Below, one piece after another: positions 25,527 to 34,772 of a stretch of 64,000 nt of DNA. The stretch covers positions 124,001 through 188,000 of the forward strand of contig CAVWCW010000006.1 of NCBI GenBank assembly GCA_963753615.1, in the 5' to 3' direction. Positions within the stretch are counted from its first letter, which is position 1. Every line of letters begins with the position of its first letter. Under the pieces are notes generated by a model, which did no database searches, had not been told where the DNA came from, and saw only the letters and a list, made by a program, of their open reading frames with translations. This DNA comes from CAVWCW01 sp963753615. GTDB lineage: Bacteria > Pseudomonadota > Gammaproteobacteria > Chromatiales > Chromatiaceae. A program made the translations under genes and the position numbers.

Positions 25527-25542
25527 CACCCGATGGTCATCC

Positions 25543-26239
25543 TCAGCTGCTGAGGCTGGCCTGATCGACCGCTATGCCCGGACCCATGGTGGTGGAACGG
25601 TGATCTTTTTCATATAGACACCCTTGGCTGCGGTGGGCTTGCACCTTATTCAGGTCCGCCAGCAGCGCCTCCAGGTTTTGCTTCAACGCGCTCGACTTCG
25701 AAATCCACCTTGCCGATGGGGCAGTGGATAATGCCGCCCTTGTCGGTGCGGTAGCGCACCTGACCGGCCTTGGCATTGGTGACCGCCTCGGCCACATTCG
25801 GGGTCACCGTGCCGACCTTGGGGTTGGGCATCAGGCCCCGCGGGCCCAGAATCTGACCCAGCTGGCCTACCACCCGCATGGCGTCCGGGGTGGCGATAAC
25901 TACGTCGAAGTCCAGCTTGCCGGCCTTTACCTCATCCGCCAGGTCTTCCAACCCGACCACGTCGGCGCCGGCCTCCTTGGCGGCATCGGCATTGGCGCCC
26001 TGGGCAAAAACCGCCACCCGCACCGTCTTACCGGTGCCGTTCGGCAGCACGGTGGAACCGCGCACAACCTGGTCGGACTTGCGCGGATCAACGCCCAGGT
26101 TGACGACTGACATCGACGGTTTCGTCGAATTTGACGCTGGACAGATCCTTCAGCAGGGCAAACGCCTCGTCGACCGCATACTGCTTGCCGGGCTCATCTT
26201 TTCGCGCATCGCTTGCGTCCGCTTGGTCAACTTGGCCAT
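25543..26239 (-). CDS. rplA: 50S ribosomal protein L1, several indels in this sequence
   Basis: L1-stalk protein that moves E-site tRNA and, in E. coli, represses rplKA. The start MAKLTKRTQAMREK at 26237-26239 is conserved. The longest clean segment contains LGVDPRKSDQVVRGSTVLPN and the signature PRGLMPNPKVGTVTPNVAEA. I infer a missing base near 26195, extra bases near 26107, 25685 and 25643, and a missing base near 25597. After correction the protein is about 231 residues (E. coli 234), ending TTMGPGIAVDQASLSS. It starts three bases after the rplK stop. Confidence 0.93.
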
Positions 26240-26242
26240 GGC

Positions 26243-26675
26243 TTACACCCCCTCCACGTCGAGACCCATGCTGCGGGCAGTGCCGGCGATGGTACGCACC
26301 GCAGCATCCATATCGGCTGCGGTCAGGTCCGGCATCTTGGTCTTGGCGATCTCTTCCAGCTGCGCGCGGTTAACCTTGCCGACCTTCTTGGTGTTCGGCG
26401 CGCCGCTGCCTTTGGCAATACCCGCAGCCTTCTTCAGCAGCACCGCGGCCGGCGGGGTCTTGGTGATAAAGGTGAAACTGCGGTCGCTGTAGACGGTAAT
26501 CACTACCGGTACCGGCATGCCTTTCTCCAGATTCTGCGTCTGGGCGTTGAAGGCCTTGCAGAATTCCATGATATTGACGCCGTGCTGACCCAGAGCCGGA
26601 CCGACTGGCGGGCTGGGGTTGGCCTCCCTGGCCTGGCACCTGCAGCTTGATATAAGCCTCGATTTTCTTAGCCAT
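26243..26675 (-). CDS. rplK: 50S ribosomal protein L11, one frameshift in this sequence
   Basis: Factor-binding-site protein needed for the stringent response through RelA. The start is MAKKIEAYIKLQVP, with a strong AGGAGG ribosome site upstream. One extra base near 26618-26632, in the stretch that should read VPA(G/R)EANPSPPVGPALGQ, shifts the frame. The rest (NIMEFCKAFNAQTQNLEKGM through GLDVEGV) is intact. Corrected length is 143 residues, one more than E. coli. Confidence 0.94.
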
Positions 26676-26792
26676 CTGTTACCTCCTGCGGGTACAAGCG
26701 CCTGCGGGACTGGCCTACCCGGCTCCCCGACAGTTGGAATTAGCCCGGATCGAACACCGCGACCTGGCAGATTCCGCTTCGGCCGTTGAGAC

Positions 26793-27318
26793 TCAGCCTT
26801 TCTCGACCTGACCGAACTCCAGGTCGACCGGCGTGGAACGCCCGAAAATCAGCACCGACACCGTCAGCGTGCTCTTTTCGTAGTCGACTTCTTCCACCAC
26901 GCCATTGAAATCATTGAACGGTCCGTCGGTAACACGCACCACCTCGCCGGGCTCGAACAGTACTTTCGGCCGCGGCTTCTCCACACCCTCCTGCACACGC
27001 TGCAGGATGGCCTCCGCTTCGCGGTCGGTGATCGGCGCCGGCGGTCGCCGGTACCCCCGATAAAGCCCATGACCTTGGGAACATCTTTCACCAGGTGCCA
27101 GGTCTCGTCGTCCATCTCCATCTGCACCAGCACATAGCCGGGAAAGAACTTGCGCTCGCTTCTGCGCTTTTGGCCACCGCGCATCTCCACCACTTCTTCG
27201 GTGGGCACCAGAATCTCGCCGAACATATCCTCCATGCCAGCACGTCCACGCGCTCTTCAGCGACCGCTTGACCTGCGCCTCGAAGCCGGAGATACGCGTG
27301 CACCACATACCAGCGCAT
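26793..27318 (-). CDS. nusG: Transcription termination/antitermination factor NusG, four indels
   Basis: Binds RNA polymerase and couples it to Rho or to ribosomes through S10. Pieces in three frames reconstruct MRWYVVHAYSGFEAQVKRSL, ERVDVL, EDMFGEILVPTEEVVEMRGG, RKFFPGYVLVQMEMDDETWH and the KOW domain FEPGEVVRVTDGPFNDFNGV, ending EFGQVEKG. One extra base near 27290 and missing bases near 27257, 27243 and 27050 explain the jumps. Corrected length is about 175 residues, normal for the family. It starts nine bases after secE. Its partners rho and rpsJ are also in the window. Confidence 0.92.
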
Positions 27319-27327
27319 TCGCCACGC

Positions 27328-27706
27328 TCAGCCTCCCTGACCGGTCAACAGACGAACGATCCACAACAAGAACCATGTCGAACAGCCACAGAACAGAGCC
27401 CATCAGATCACCACCATCACGAAAACGCCAGCGTTGTCTGGATGGTCTCCTGGCGCGTCGGCCAGACCACCTTGCGCACTTCCGTCGGGCATCGCCGCCA
27501 AAATGCCACAGTCGACGCGCCCGACGCTGTCTGCGATGCGACCGCCACAGCAGGCCGCGACAGCCAGCAGCCCCAGCACCCGCAGCAGCAGCGACTGGTC
27601 CGCAAAGTGGTAAAACGCAACAATGCCCGCCAACAACAGCAGCGCGCGACCGCCAACTTGACGGTATCCAGCCTGAGATGCCTGCACTTCTGCCTTATGC
27701 GTTCAT
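27328..27706 (-). CDS. secE: Preprotein translocase subunit SecE, heavily frameshifted
   Basis: Clamp subunit of the SecYEG channel. The diagnostic segment TEVRKVVWPTRQETIQTTLA is intact. Upstream pieces show two hydrophobic stretches (ALLLLAGIVAFYHF and LLLRVLGLLAVAA), and downstream pieces give VFVMVVI, LWLFDMVL and LLTGQGG. This is the three-transmembrane gammaproteobacterial form of about 125 residues. At least five frame jumps are needed, including a stop four codons after the ATG. The position directly before nusG supports the call. Exact residues cannot be trusted. Confidence 0.88.
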
Positions 27707-27743
27707 GATCGACTGACGAAAACCGTTCTGCTGCACTGGAAAA

Positions 27744-27819
<76 letters not shown>

Positions 27820-27849
27820 GAGAACTTGGATTGCAGAAGTGCTTTGCCC

Positions 27850-27877
27850 GTGGGGTGCGGCCGCAACCGCACCCCAC
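27850..27877 (-). other. Perfect hairpin between tuf copy 2 and tRNA-Trp
   Basis: An 11-pair perfect stem (GTGGGGTGCGG with its complement) closes a six-base loop. It starts 18 bases after the tuf stop on the minus strand and has no T run. It may protect the tuf mRNA 3' end after the tRNA is cut out, or act as a weak pause. Confidence 0.55.
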
Positions 27878-27895
27878 CCAGCGGCTGACCGGGGC

Positions 27896-29089
<1,194 letters not shown>

Positions 29090-29160
29090 CGTTAGGATTC
29101 TCCCGACCCAGTGCAGTGAAGACAAAATCGCGCGCTGACCGCACGCCCTACTTAATAAAA

Positions 29161-29236
29161 TGGAGCCCATGACCGGAGTCGAACCGGTGACCTCACCCTT
29201 ACCAAGGGTGTGCTCTACCAACTGAGCTACATGGGC
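29161..29236 (-). tRNA. thrT: tRNA-Thr (anticodon GGT)
   Basis: Acceptor GCCCATG pairs with CATGGGC, the anticodon loop TTGGTAA carries GGT, the T-arm is CCGGTTCGACTCCGG, and CCA is encoded. It lies 71 bases before tuf copy 2, as thrT does before tufB in E. coli. Confidence 0.97.
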
Positions 29237-29297
29237 CGCTCAAAACCAGTGGACCCTCCGACGAGTCCTACAGGCGCCGGGGTCGACACCCCGTGCT

Positions 29298-29371
<74 letters not shown>

Positions 29372-29412
29372 AGGAATCCGCCCATCGGCAGCGTCAGCCT
29401 GCGTTCACAATC

Positions 29413-29497
29413 TGGTGGAGGGGGGAGGATTCGAACCTCCGAAGGCTGAGCCGTCAGATTTACAGTCTGATCCCTTTGACCACTCGGGAACCCCTCC
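29413..29497 (-). tRNA. tyrU: tRNA-Tyr (anticodon GTA)
   Basis: An 85-base class II tRNA with acceptor GGAGGGG, a long variable arm and anticodon loop CTGTAAA (GTA). The T-arm is GGAGGTTCGAATCCTCC and CCA is encoded. It is the first transcribed element of the 29.5-kb minus-strand supercluster and follows a strong promoter. Confidence 0.97.
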
Positions 29498-29512
29498 GCA
29501 AAACAGCGGGCT

Positions 29513-29542
29513 ATTGTCGTGGATCGACGGGCGTCGTGTCAA
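29513..29542 (-). promoter_or_regulatory. Strong sigma70 promoter of the tRNA-tufB supercluster
   Basis: On the minus strand a perfect TTGACA (29537-29542), an 18-base spacer and GACAAT (29513-29518) are followed by a GC-rich discriminator, AGCCCGC. The start would lie about ten bases before tRNA-Tyr. A GC-rich discriminator at a stable-RNA promoter is the usual signature of stringent control, which is inferred here and not shown. Confidence 0.75.
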
Positions 29543-29683
29543 GACCGTTGGTTTCTTTATTTTGACGGGGATTGACCCAGGCCAACAGGGATCGAATCAT
29601 TTTGGCAACAAGACCTCAAGAGCCCGCCGGAACACTAAAGCTTTGTCCAAACACAGTTGACAACCCCGGGCGCGTTCGTCATA

Positions 29684-29712
29684 TTAACATGGAATTTACA
29701 ACGTAGTATAAA
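29684..29712 (+). promoter_or_regulatory. Candidate sigma70 promoter of the FadL-like gene
   Basis: TTAACA (29684-29689), 17 bases, TATAAA (29707-29712), each five of six to consensus, with a start near 29719 and an 85-base leader. A second candidate box, TTGACA at 29657-29662, is followed after 17 bases by CATATT. The 307-base gap 29498-29804 holds only these divergent promoters and leaders. I see no small gene in it. Confidence 0.6.
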
Positions 29713-29804
29713 AGCAACAAACGGCCCCATAACGGCCGGTTATTCGGTTCACGTGCACAGTCCGAACAAAACTACGAGCGAAACTGTAGGGAGGAAAACT
29801 CACC

Positions 29805-31244
29805 ATGATTCATAAACACGCTCTATTAGCAGCGGCAGTAGCCGCTACCTTGGCGGCGCCAATGGCGCAGGCCACCAACGGCTATTTCGCCCACGGCTAC
29901 GGCACCAAGAACAAGGCCCTGGCCGGCGCCGGCGTGGCCCTGCCCCAGGACGCCATGATCTCCGCCACCAATCCGGCCGGCAACGTCTGGGTCGGCACCC
30001 GCATGGACGTCGGTGCCTCAGTGTTCAGCCCGCTTCGCGAATACAAGGCCGGCGATGTCCCCCAGATCCCCTTCGATCCGCCGGGCGGCTCCCTGCCTGG
30101 GTTCCCGTTGGAGCCTGGTACAAACAAGAGCGGCAGCAACTGGTTCCTGATCCCGCACTTCGCCTATAACCGGGCCCTGGACGAGCAGTCGAGCTTCGGC
30201 GTAAGCGTCTACGGCAATGGCGGCTTGAACACCGACTACAGCAAGAGCCCGACGAGCCCGGCCCGCGGCCAGGCGGTGGACCGCTTCGTCGCCAGCATGC
30301 TGCCCCCTCAGGGTAACCCCTTCGATCCGCCGGTTTCCGGGACCTGCGCCCCCGGGGTATACTGCGCCGGCACCTCGGGCGTCAACCTTTCGCAGTTGTT
30401 CCTCAACCTGTCCTACTCGCGCAAGTTCAATGACCGGGCCTCCTGGGGCGCCGGTTTGGTGCTCGCCGGCCAGGGGTTCCGGGCCAAGGGTCTCGGCTTC
30501 TTCGGCGGCTTCTCCAACAGCTCGAGCAACCTGACCGACAACGGCCACGACTTCTCCTTCGGCGCCGGCGTCAAGCTCGGTCTGCAGGGCGAGGTGATGG
30601 ACGGCCTCACCCTCGCCGGCTCTTACCAGTCCAAGATCTGGATGAGCGAGTTCGACGACTACAAGGGCCTGTTCGCCGACGACGGCGACTTCGACATCCC
30701 GCCCACCGCCACCATCGGCCTGGCCTGGGACGTGGCGCCGCGCCACACCATCGTCGCCGACTACCAGTACATCTGGTATGAAAACGTGGACGCGGTAAGC
30801 AACCCCAACCGCCTCGACCTCTGCATGGGCGGCCAGACCCAGTACTGCCTGGGGGGCAGCAAGGGCGCCGGCTTCGGCTGGGAGAACACCGGGATCATCA
30901 AGGTCGGCTGGCAGTTCGACTACAGCCCGGACCTGACCTTCCGTCTGGGCTACAGCCACAACGACGGGACGGTCAAGAGCTCCCAGGTACTGTTTAATAC
31001 CCTGGCCCCGGCCGTGATAGAGGATCACTTCACCGCCGGCCTCACGCAGCGCCTGGGCAAGAACAACGAGTGGAGCCTGATGCTGATGTATGCCCCGGAG
31101 AGTAGCGTCAAGGGCCCCAACAGCTTCACCGGCGCGCCGCCGGACGCGCTTGGCCCGGGCTCCCCGGCCATCGACAGCCAGGACATCAAACTCAGCATGA
31201 AGCAGTTCGAGGTCGAGGCCAGTTTCGGCATGACTTGGGACTAA
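29805..31244 (+). CDS. OmpP1/FadL/TodX-family outer membrane transport protein
   Basis: Predicted 14-stranded beta-barrel for uptake of hydrophobic compounds such as long-chain fatty acids, 479 residues. A signal peptide (residues 1-23, cut after MAQA) is followed by TNGYFAHGYGTKNKALAGAG, the family N-terminal plug motif, and ALPQDAMISATNPAG. Alternating aromatic strands and FEVEASFGMTWD end the protein, consistent with a barrel terminal strand. Substrate is not determinable from sequence. It is a single-gene transcript between its own promoter and a strong terminator, with an AGGGAGG ribosome site. Confidence 0.9.
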   Translation: MIHKHALLAAAVAATLAAPMAQATNGYFAHGYGTKNKALAGAGVALPQDAMISATNPAGNVWVGTRMDVGASVFSPLREYKAGDVPQIPFDPPGGSLPGFPLEPGTNKSGSNWFLIPHFAYNRALDEQSSFGVSVYGNGGLNTDYSKSPTSPARGQAVDRFVASMLPPQGNPFDPPVSGTCAPGVYCAGTSGVNLSQLFLNLSYSRKFNDRASWGAGLVLAGQGFRAKGLGFFGGFSNSSSNLTDNGHDFSFGAGVKLGLQGEVMDGLTLAGSYQSKIWMSEFDDYKGLFADDGDFDIPPTATIGLAWDVAPRHTIVADYQYIWYENVDAVSNPNRLDLCMGGQTQYCLGGSKGAGFGWENTGIIKVGWQFDYSPDLTFRLGYSHNDGTVKSSQVLFNTLAPAVIEDHFTAGLTQRLGKNNEWSLMLMYAPESSVKGPNSFTGAPPDALGPGSPAIDSQDIKLSMKQFEVEASFGMTWD

Positions 31245-31261
31245 CCCGGGTCTGACGAGGG

Positions 31262-31292
31262 AAAAAAGGCCGCCTTCGGGCGGCCTTTTTTT
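31262..31292. terminator. Bidirectional rho-independent terminator
   Basis: AAAAAAGGCCGCC, a TTCG loop and GGCGGCCTTTTTTTT form a perfect stem with a T run on both strands. It lies 18 bases after the FadL-like gene and serves equally as the end of the convergent rplY-pth transcript. Confidence 0.92.
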
Positions 31293-31293
31293 T

Positions 31294-31312
31294 GTGCCCG
31301 CGTTGCGGGCAC
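31294..31312. other. Second hairpin next to the terminator
   Basis: GTGCCCGC-GTT-GCGGGCAC is a perfect eight-pair stem directly beside the terminator on the pth side. It has no T run of its own and is probably an auxiliary element of the same termination region. Confidence 0.5.
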
Positions 31313-31344
31313 AGGCCCCCGGCGGGGCAGAGCAAGGATTGCAA

Positions 31345-31938
31345 TCAACTAGGGCCGCGGGCCCCATGCAGCCGGTTCATCGCCTTTTGCAGATCCCCCG
31401 CCAGCAGGTCGGGAAGGGCCTCAGCCGCTGCCTCCAGGGCCTGCTCGATCGCCTGGGCGTCCGTCCGAGAGGGCCGGCTGAGCACATAGTCCACCACCTT
31501 GCCCCGGTCCTGGGGATGATCGATGCCGATGCGCAGGCGGTAGAAGTCGCGGCTGCCCAGGGCGGCCATGGTGTCGCGCAGACCGTTGTGGCCGGCATGC
31601 CCCCCACCCTGTTTGAAACGCGCCACACCGGCGGGAAGGTCCAGCTCGTCGTGGGCTAGCAGGATCTGCTGCGGCGGGATCTTGAAGTAGTGGCTGAGGC
31701 TGGAAACCGCCTGACCGCTGCGGTTCATGAAGGTGGCGGGCTTGAGCAAGCGGCATTCGCTCGCGCCGAGGCGGATGCTGGCGAGCTGCCCGTGGAAACG
31801 GGTCTCGGTCCGAAAGCTGGCGCCGCAGCGGCTGGCCAGAAGGTCGACGAACCAGAAGCCGGCATTGTGCCGGGTCTCCTCGTACTTGGGCCCGGGGTTT
31901 CCCAGGCCGACGATCAGGCGGATGCTTGCGGTCGTCAT
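31345..31938 (-). CDS. pth: Peptidyl-tRNA hydrolase
   Basis: Releases tRNA from peptidyl-tRNAs dropped by the ribosome. It is 197 residues. The conserved GLGNPGPKYEETRHNAGFWF carries the catalytic His and neighbouring Asn and Asp; KPATFMNRSGQAV and DELDLPAG follow. Length is typical. It lies 98 bases after rplY and shares the bidirectional terminator. The pair rplY-pth is widely conserved. Confidence 0.97.
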   Translation of the reverse strand: MTTASIRLIVGLGNPGPKYEETRHNAGFWFVDLLASRCGASFRTETRFHGQLASIRLGASECRLLKPATFMNRSGQAVSSLSHYFKIPPQQILLAHDELDLPAGVARFKQGGGHAGHNGLRDTMAALGSRDFYRLRIGIDHPQDRGKVVDYVLSRPSRTDAQAIEQALEAAAEALPDLLAGDLQKAMNRLHGARGPS

Positions 31939-32036
31939 AACTTGCCCCGAGGAACGACGGGCCGCGTCGGGTCGGCGCGATAGCGCACAGGCCCCGCCGG
32001 CGAGCCATTCGGCTCACCGGCTGGACAGGCACGGGA

Positions 32037-32693
32037 TCAATCCTCGATGAAGCCCTCGCCGCTCTGCTCTCCTTCTCCCTCTCCCTCTACGTCTTCGTCT
32101 TCCATCGACCCGCCGTGACCGGCGTGGACGCTTACCACGATCAGGTCTTCGGCGCCCTCGGCAGCCAGGGCAGTCAGTTCGACTCCCTCGGGCAGCGGGA
32201 TCCCTGACAAGTGGATGGAGTCACCTTGATCAAGCGGGGTCACGTCGAGCTCGAGATACTCGGGCAGGTGCTTGGGTAGGCAGCTGATTTCCACATCGGA
32301 CATATGATGGGAGACCACGCCGCCCCGCTTGACTCCGACCGCTTCGTTCTCGTTGGCGAAATGAAGCGGCACTTGGACGCGGATCTTCTCGTCGGCGCTT
32401 ACCCGCTGCAAGTCCAGGTGCAGGATAAACGGCTTCGCAGGATGGCGCTGCAGGTCCTTGAGCACTACCTGTTGCCGGTTGCCGGCCAGATTGACGGTCA
32501 AGATGTGGGAATAAAAGGACTCTTGGTCCAGGTGCTGAATCAGCTCGTGATGGGCCACCGAGATCATCTCCGGGTCGGCGCGGCCGCCGTAGATGACACC
32601 GGGTACCAGGCCCGCGCGGCGCAGGCGGCGGCTCGCACCTTTCCCTGCGTCGTTGCGGGGTTCCGCATCGAATTCAAAACTTTCGCTTGACAT
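32037..32693 (-). CDS. rplY: 50S ribosomal protein L25, CTC (long) form
   Basis: 5S rRNA-binding protein, 218 residues. The N-terminal L25 domain (residues 1-95, ASRRLRRAGLVPGVIYGGRA) is followed by a TL5-like C-terminal beta domain, giving the general-stress CTC architecture rather than the short E. coli protein. An acidic tail of Glu/Asp repeats (about residues 196-218) is unusual in length. An AGGAG ribosome site precedes the ATG. It forms a unit with pth, separated from prs by a terminator. Confidence 0.94.
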   Translation of the reverse strand: MSSESFEFDAEPRNDAGKGASRRLRRAGLVPGVIYGGRADPEMISVAHHELIQHLDQESFYSHILTVNLAGNRQQVVLKDLQRHPAKPFILHLDLQRVSADEKIRVQVPLHFANENEAVGVKRGGVVSHHMSDVEISCLPKHLPEYLELDVTPLDQGDSIHLSGIPLPEGVELTALAAEGAEDLIVVSVHAGHGGSMEDEDVEGEGEGEQSGEGFIED

Positions 32694-32757
32694 TGCATTG
32701 GCTCCTGTCGGCGTTGCCTACCCCTTCACGGCCTTGCGACCAGGTCGCTGAGGGGCG

Positions 32758-32785
32758 AAAAAAGGGCAGGCTCAGGGGCCCGCCC
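32758..32785 (-). terminator. Rho-independent terminator after prs
   Basis: On the minus strand GGGCGGGC-CCCTGA-GCCTGCCC forms an eight-pair stem with one G-U pair, followed by TTTTTT. It lies 22 bases after the prs stop and implies that rplY-pth is transcribed separately or by read-through. Confidence 0.8.
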
Positions 32786-32807
32786 GGGAAAATTACTGGG
32801 CTTGCGC

Positions 32808-33746
32808 TCAGTCCATGAACAGGGAACTGACCGATTCCTCGTTGCTGATACGGCGCATGGTCTCTGCCAGCAGCTCCGCGATGCTGAGCTGACGGATCTG
32901 TTTGCAGGCGCGCGCCTCCTCGCTCAACGGGATGCTGTTGGTGACCACCAATTCGTCGAGCCGGGAGGCGGAGATATTGGCCACCGCCGGCCCCGAGAGT
33001 ACCGCATGGGTGCAATAGGCGACCACTCGGGCCGCGCCGTGCTCCTTCAGGGCCTGGGCGGCCCGGCACAAGGTGCCGGCGGTGTCCACCAAGTCATCGA
33101 CCAAGACGCAACTGCGGCCTTCCACGTCGCCGATGATGTTCATGACCTTGGCCTCGTTCGCGCGTGGCCGGCGCTTGTCGATAATCGCCAGATCGGCGTC
33201 GTCCAGGCGCTTCGCCAAGGCCCGGGCCCGCACCACGCCACCAACGTCCGGGGATACCACCATCAGGTCGTCGTACTTTTGCCGCCAGACATCGCCGAGC
33301 AGGATCGGGGAAGCGTAGACATTGTCCACCGGAATATCGAAGAAGCCCTGGATCTGATCTGCGTGCAGGTCCACCGTCAGCACCCGATCCGCACCCGCGG
33401 TGCCTATCATCTTGGCCGCTAGGCGGGCGGTAATCGGCACCCGCGCCGAACGCGGCCGGCGATCCTGGCGCGCATAGCCGAAATAAGGAATCACCGCGGT
33501 CACCCGCCCGGCCGAGGCCCAGCGCATGGCGTCGATCATCACCAGCAGTTCCATCAGGTGGTCATTGGTCGGGGCCGAGGTGGGTTGCAACACGAACACG
33601 TCCCGCCCGCGCACATTCTCCTCAATCTCGGCCAATACCTCGCCGTCGCTGAACTGGCTGACCATCGCCTTGCCCAGCGGCATGTTCAGGTGGGCGACGA
33701 TTTCCGTCGCCAACTCGGGGTTGGCATTGCCGGTGAAGACCATCAT
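32808..33746 (-). CDS. prs: Ribose-phosphate pyrophosphokinase
   Basis: Makes PRPP from ribose 5-phosphate and ATP for nucleotide, His and Trp synthesis. The ATG at 33744-33746 gives MMVFTGNANPELATEIVAHL, 312 residues (E. coli 315). The frame runs open through tRNA-Gln, but that extension is not conserved. The flexible loop PYFGYARQDRRPRSARVPIT, the PRPP signature VDLHADQIQGFFDIPVDNVY and the ribose-binding CVLVDDLVDTAGTL are intact. Confidence 0.96.
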   Translation of the reverse strand: MMVFTGNANPELATEIVAHLNMPLGKAMVSQFSDGEVLAEIEENVRGRDVFVLQPTSAPTNDHLMELLVMIDAMRWASAGRVTAVIPYFGYARQDRRPRSARVPITARLAAKMIGTAGADRVLTVDLHADQIQGFFDIPVDNVYASPILLGDVWRQKYDDLMVVSPDVGGVVRARALAKRLDDADLAIIDKRRPRANEAKVMNIIGDVEGRSCVLVDDLVDTAGTLCRAAQALKEHGAARVVAYCTHAVLSGPAVANISASRLDELVVTNSIPLSEEARACKQIRQLSIAELLAETMRRISNEESVSSLFMD

Positions 33747-33795
33747 CGCGCTGGCGCTCAAGGTTGCTGCCCCTATCCGAGCTAGTCCGCAGAGT

Positions 33796-33870
33796 TGGCT
33801 GGGGTGCCAGGATTCGAACCTGGGTATGCAGGGATCAAAACCCTGTGCCTTACCGCTTGGCGACACCCCA
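33796..33870 (-). tRNA. tRNA-Gln (anticodon TTG)
   Basis: A 75-base cloverleaf with acceptor TGGGGTG/CACCCCA, anticodon loop TTTTGAT (TTG), T-arm CCAGGTTCGAATCCTGG and encoded CCA. It sits between ispE and prs, as in pseudomonads. The genome also has gatCAB (41.3-44.6 kb), so this tRNA may be charged by transamidation; that is an inference. Confidence 0.97.
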
Positions 33871-33907
33871 AATAAATCGGCCGCCCCTTCCTCCTCGCAG
33901 CCTGCCC

Positions 33908-34765
33908 TCAAACCGCAGCCGACCGCAATGCGGTATGCAGGGGCGAGACATTGCGGCCCCGGGCCACCCAGCCGCGCCAAGGGGCGGGAAGCAACGCCAG
34001 CGGCGCTCGCGCCTGGTCCTCAGTGGCAAAGGCGGCGAACACACAGGCGCCGGTGCCGGTCAGCCGGGCCGGGGCGAATCGGTCCAGCCAGTCCAGCGCA
34101 GCGGCCACCTCCGGGTAGTTTCCTCGCACCACCGGGAGGCAATCGTTGTCCTGGCTGCCTTGGAGAAAGTCGCGTATTGTGATAGGAGTCGAGTCGCGTG
34201 TCAATTCCGGGGCGGAGAAGACGGCCCCCGTGGCGACCTGACAGGCCGGCATGAGAACCAGATACCAGGGCTCCGGCAATTGCACCGGCGTCAGGCGCTC
34301 GCCCACCCCCTCGCCCCAAGCCGCCTCGCCGCGAACGAACACCGGCACGTCGGCTCCGAGCTGTAGCCCCAACGCAGCGAGATCGCCCAGACCCAAGCCC
34401 AACCCCCAGAGGTGATTAAGCACCAGAAGCACGCTGGCGGCATCGGAGCTGCCGCCCCCCAGGCCGCCACCCATCGGCAGCCGCTTGTCCAGTTCGACCT
34501 CCACCCCCAGAGAACAATCGGTGGCTTGCTGCAGCAGATGCGCCGCCCGCAGGGCCAGGTCATCCTCAGACGCCACCCCGGCCAAGGGGCGACTGCGCAA
34601 GATGCGCCCGTCGGCACGCGGGCGCAGATGCAGCCAATCGCCCAGGTCCAGGAACTGAAACACGGTTTGCAGCAGGTGGTAACCGTCGTCGCGCCGGCCG
34701 ATCACCCGCAGCATCAGGTTCAGCTTGGCGGGAGCCGGCCAGCGTTGCGCCTGAAGGGCCGACAC
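33908..34765 (-). CDS. ispE: 4-diphosphocytidyl-2-C-methyl-D-erythritol kinase
   Basis: GHMP kinase of the non-mevalonate isoprenoid pathway, phosphorylating CDP-methylerythritol. From the GTG at 34763-34765 it has 285 residues: PAPAKLNLML carries the catalytic-pocket Lys, and LPMGGGLGGGSSDAASVLLV is the ATP-binding glycine loop. LTGTGACVFAAF is the third GHMP motif. The GTG lies seven bases after the stop of the TPR gene, so the two are coupled. lolB, which normally lies between them, is absent. Confidence 0.93.
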   Translation of the reverse strand: MSALQAQRWPAPAKLNLMLRVIGRRDDGYHLLQTVFQFLDLGDWLHLRPRADGRILRSRPLAGVASEDDLALRAAHLLQQATDCSLGVEVELDKRLPMGGGLGGGSSDAASVLLVLNHLWGLGLGLGDLAALGLQLGADVPVFVRGEAAWGEGVGERLTPVQLPEPWYLVLMPACQVATGAVFSAPELTRDSTPITIRDFLQGSQDNDCLPVVRGNYPEVAAALDWLDRFAPARLTGTGACVFAAFATEDQARAPLALLPAPWRGWVARGRNVSPLHTALRSAAV

Positions 34766-34772
34766 GGGAGCT

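Noticed and set aside
33747..33980. A prs start upstream that would add 78 residues
   Set aside because: The extension is translated from the tRNA-Gln sequence and has no similarity to PRPP synthetases.
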